DNA of 64,000 nt from Ridgeia piscesae (lineage: Eukaryota > Annelida > Polychaeta > Sabellida > Siboglinidae), in NCBI GenBank assembly GCA_025642075.2, contig JAODUO010000550.1, forward strand, positions 23,501-87,500, given 5' to 3'. This document shows, in pieces, positions 63,409-64,000 of the stretch. The notes beneath the pieces are model-generated. The model was not told the origin of the DNA. It saw nothing but the letters and a program-made list of their open reading frames with translations, and searched no databases. Made by a program: the position numbers and the translations under genes. Positions within the stretch are counted from its first letter, which is position 1. The number at the start of each line of letters is the position of its first letter.

Positions 63409-64000
63409 CTGAAACAACATTCGTTAAACGTACCATCTTTTTTTCTTCTTCATAAAACTAAGCTCAAAATTGACACAAACATCTTTCTCTGTTCCATCAA
63501 GTCATCTGACATTATAGCCAGCTTCTGAAAAATGCAAGACACATTTGCTGAAATCGCATTCCTCCCCTACACCTTTGGGGTTCCATGTTCCAATACAACT
63601 CTTGCCTGTCGCCAGCTGTTAATGATTATGCTTACTGATTTTATATGTCACGCCTTTGAGCTCGGATTTTCAGAGACTTAGATGTTTGAGAAATTTAAAT
63701 ATTATTATATAAATGAAATAACCATTAAATGAACCAGATAGCTACTATGACCGCGACTATAATTGTGACGTGTTCTAACGAAATGAGTTGTATGTCAAAA
63801 AATTAATAATTTGCTAGTCACATCTTTGGAGAGAAGATAATATTAAGATTTCCAATAATATAAAAAATCATGGACCAATCTCACACACAGCCAAAGTTAT
63901 TGGACATTGAAAAGGCTTGCGGTAGAAAAATTTCAAATGGAGAAAAACACATTTAAAGTTCGTGGTCACATAAGTACGTCATCATTCCAAAATTGGCTGT
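63409..64000. other. CDC5L intron at the window edge
   Basis: AT-rich sequence upstream of the first visible CDC5L exon. No further exon could be supported before the edge. Confidence 0.5.

Noticed and set aside
63480..63540. Additional CDC5L exon after TTTTTCAG
   Set aside because: The translation does not match CDC5L and there is no clear donor.

Overview
The window is animal nuclear DNA: genes are split by GT-AG introns, non-coding DNA is AT-rich, and there are LINE, MITE and SINE-like insertions and many micro- and minisatellites. The genes match bilaterian families (lebercilin, SH3BGR, NUP43, an RNF13-type RING ligase, CDC5L). Compact introns, heavy minisatellite load and repeats seeded at exon edges suggest a marine invertebrate. 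A cephalochordate (amphioxus) is my best guess, but the sequence alone does not prove it.

Layout. 2.6-20.8 kb, minus strand: one lebercilin gene resembling both vertebrate paralogues, LCA5 and LCA5L. I place eight exons plus a 1626-nt phase 1-1 exon (15873-17498) that codes for about 40 copies of a charged hexapeptide. 25.3-36.5 kb, plus strand: an SH3BGR gene of six exons, divergent from LCA5. 40.8-49.8 kb, minus strand: NUP43 in eight exons. 51.15-52.5 kb, plus strand: an intronless RNF13/RNF167-type gene, divergent from NUP43. 59.1-63.4 kb, minus strand: the last five exons of CDC5L; its N-terminal part lies beyond the right edge. All exon joins listed keep the reading frame with GT-AG borders; one donor (NUP43 exon 5) is weak.

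How the parts relate. LCA5 and SH3BGR form a head-to-head pair. From memory, the same divergent pairing exists twice in human (LCA5/SH3BGRL2 on 6q14 and LCA5L/SH3BGR on 21q22), so this looks like the single pre-duplication arrangement. The proteins otherwise act separately: cilium (lebercilin), a thioredoxin-fold adaptor (SH3BGR), nuclear pore (NUP43), endolysosomal ubiquitin ligase (RNF13) and spliceosome (CDC5L).

The most striking structural theme is tandem repeats that include or abut exon edges. NUP43 exon 7 is followed by a 62-bp array holding 19 copies of its 5' splice site in perfect register. The CDC5L 3' UTR is about 18 copies of a 53-bp unit made from its last codons and stop. LCA5 exon 2 runs straight into a 21-bp array, the LCA5 exon 3 acceptor is duplicated, and NUP43 exon 8 opens with an 18-nt coding triplication. 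Other arrays and CA tracts lie 30-150 nt from splice sites.

Mobile DNA: two copies of a hAT-like MITE with 8-bp target duplications, further MITE families, a 0.63-kb palindrome, three decayed LINE fragments and a probable tRNA-derived SINE. No rRNA, functional tRNA, CRISPR or viral genes were seen.
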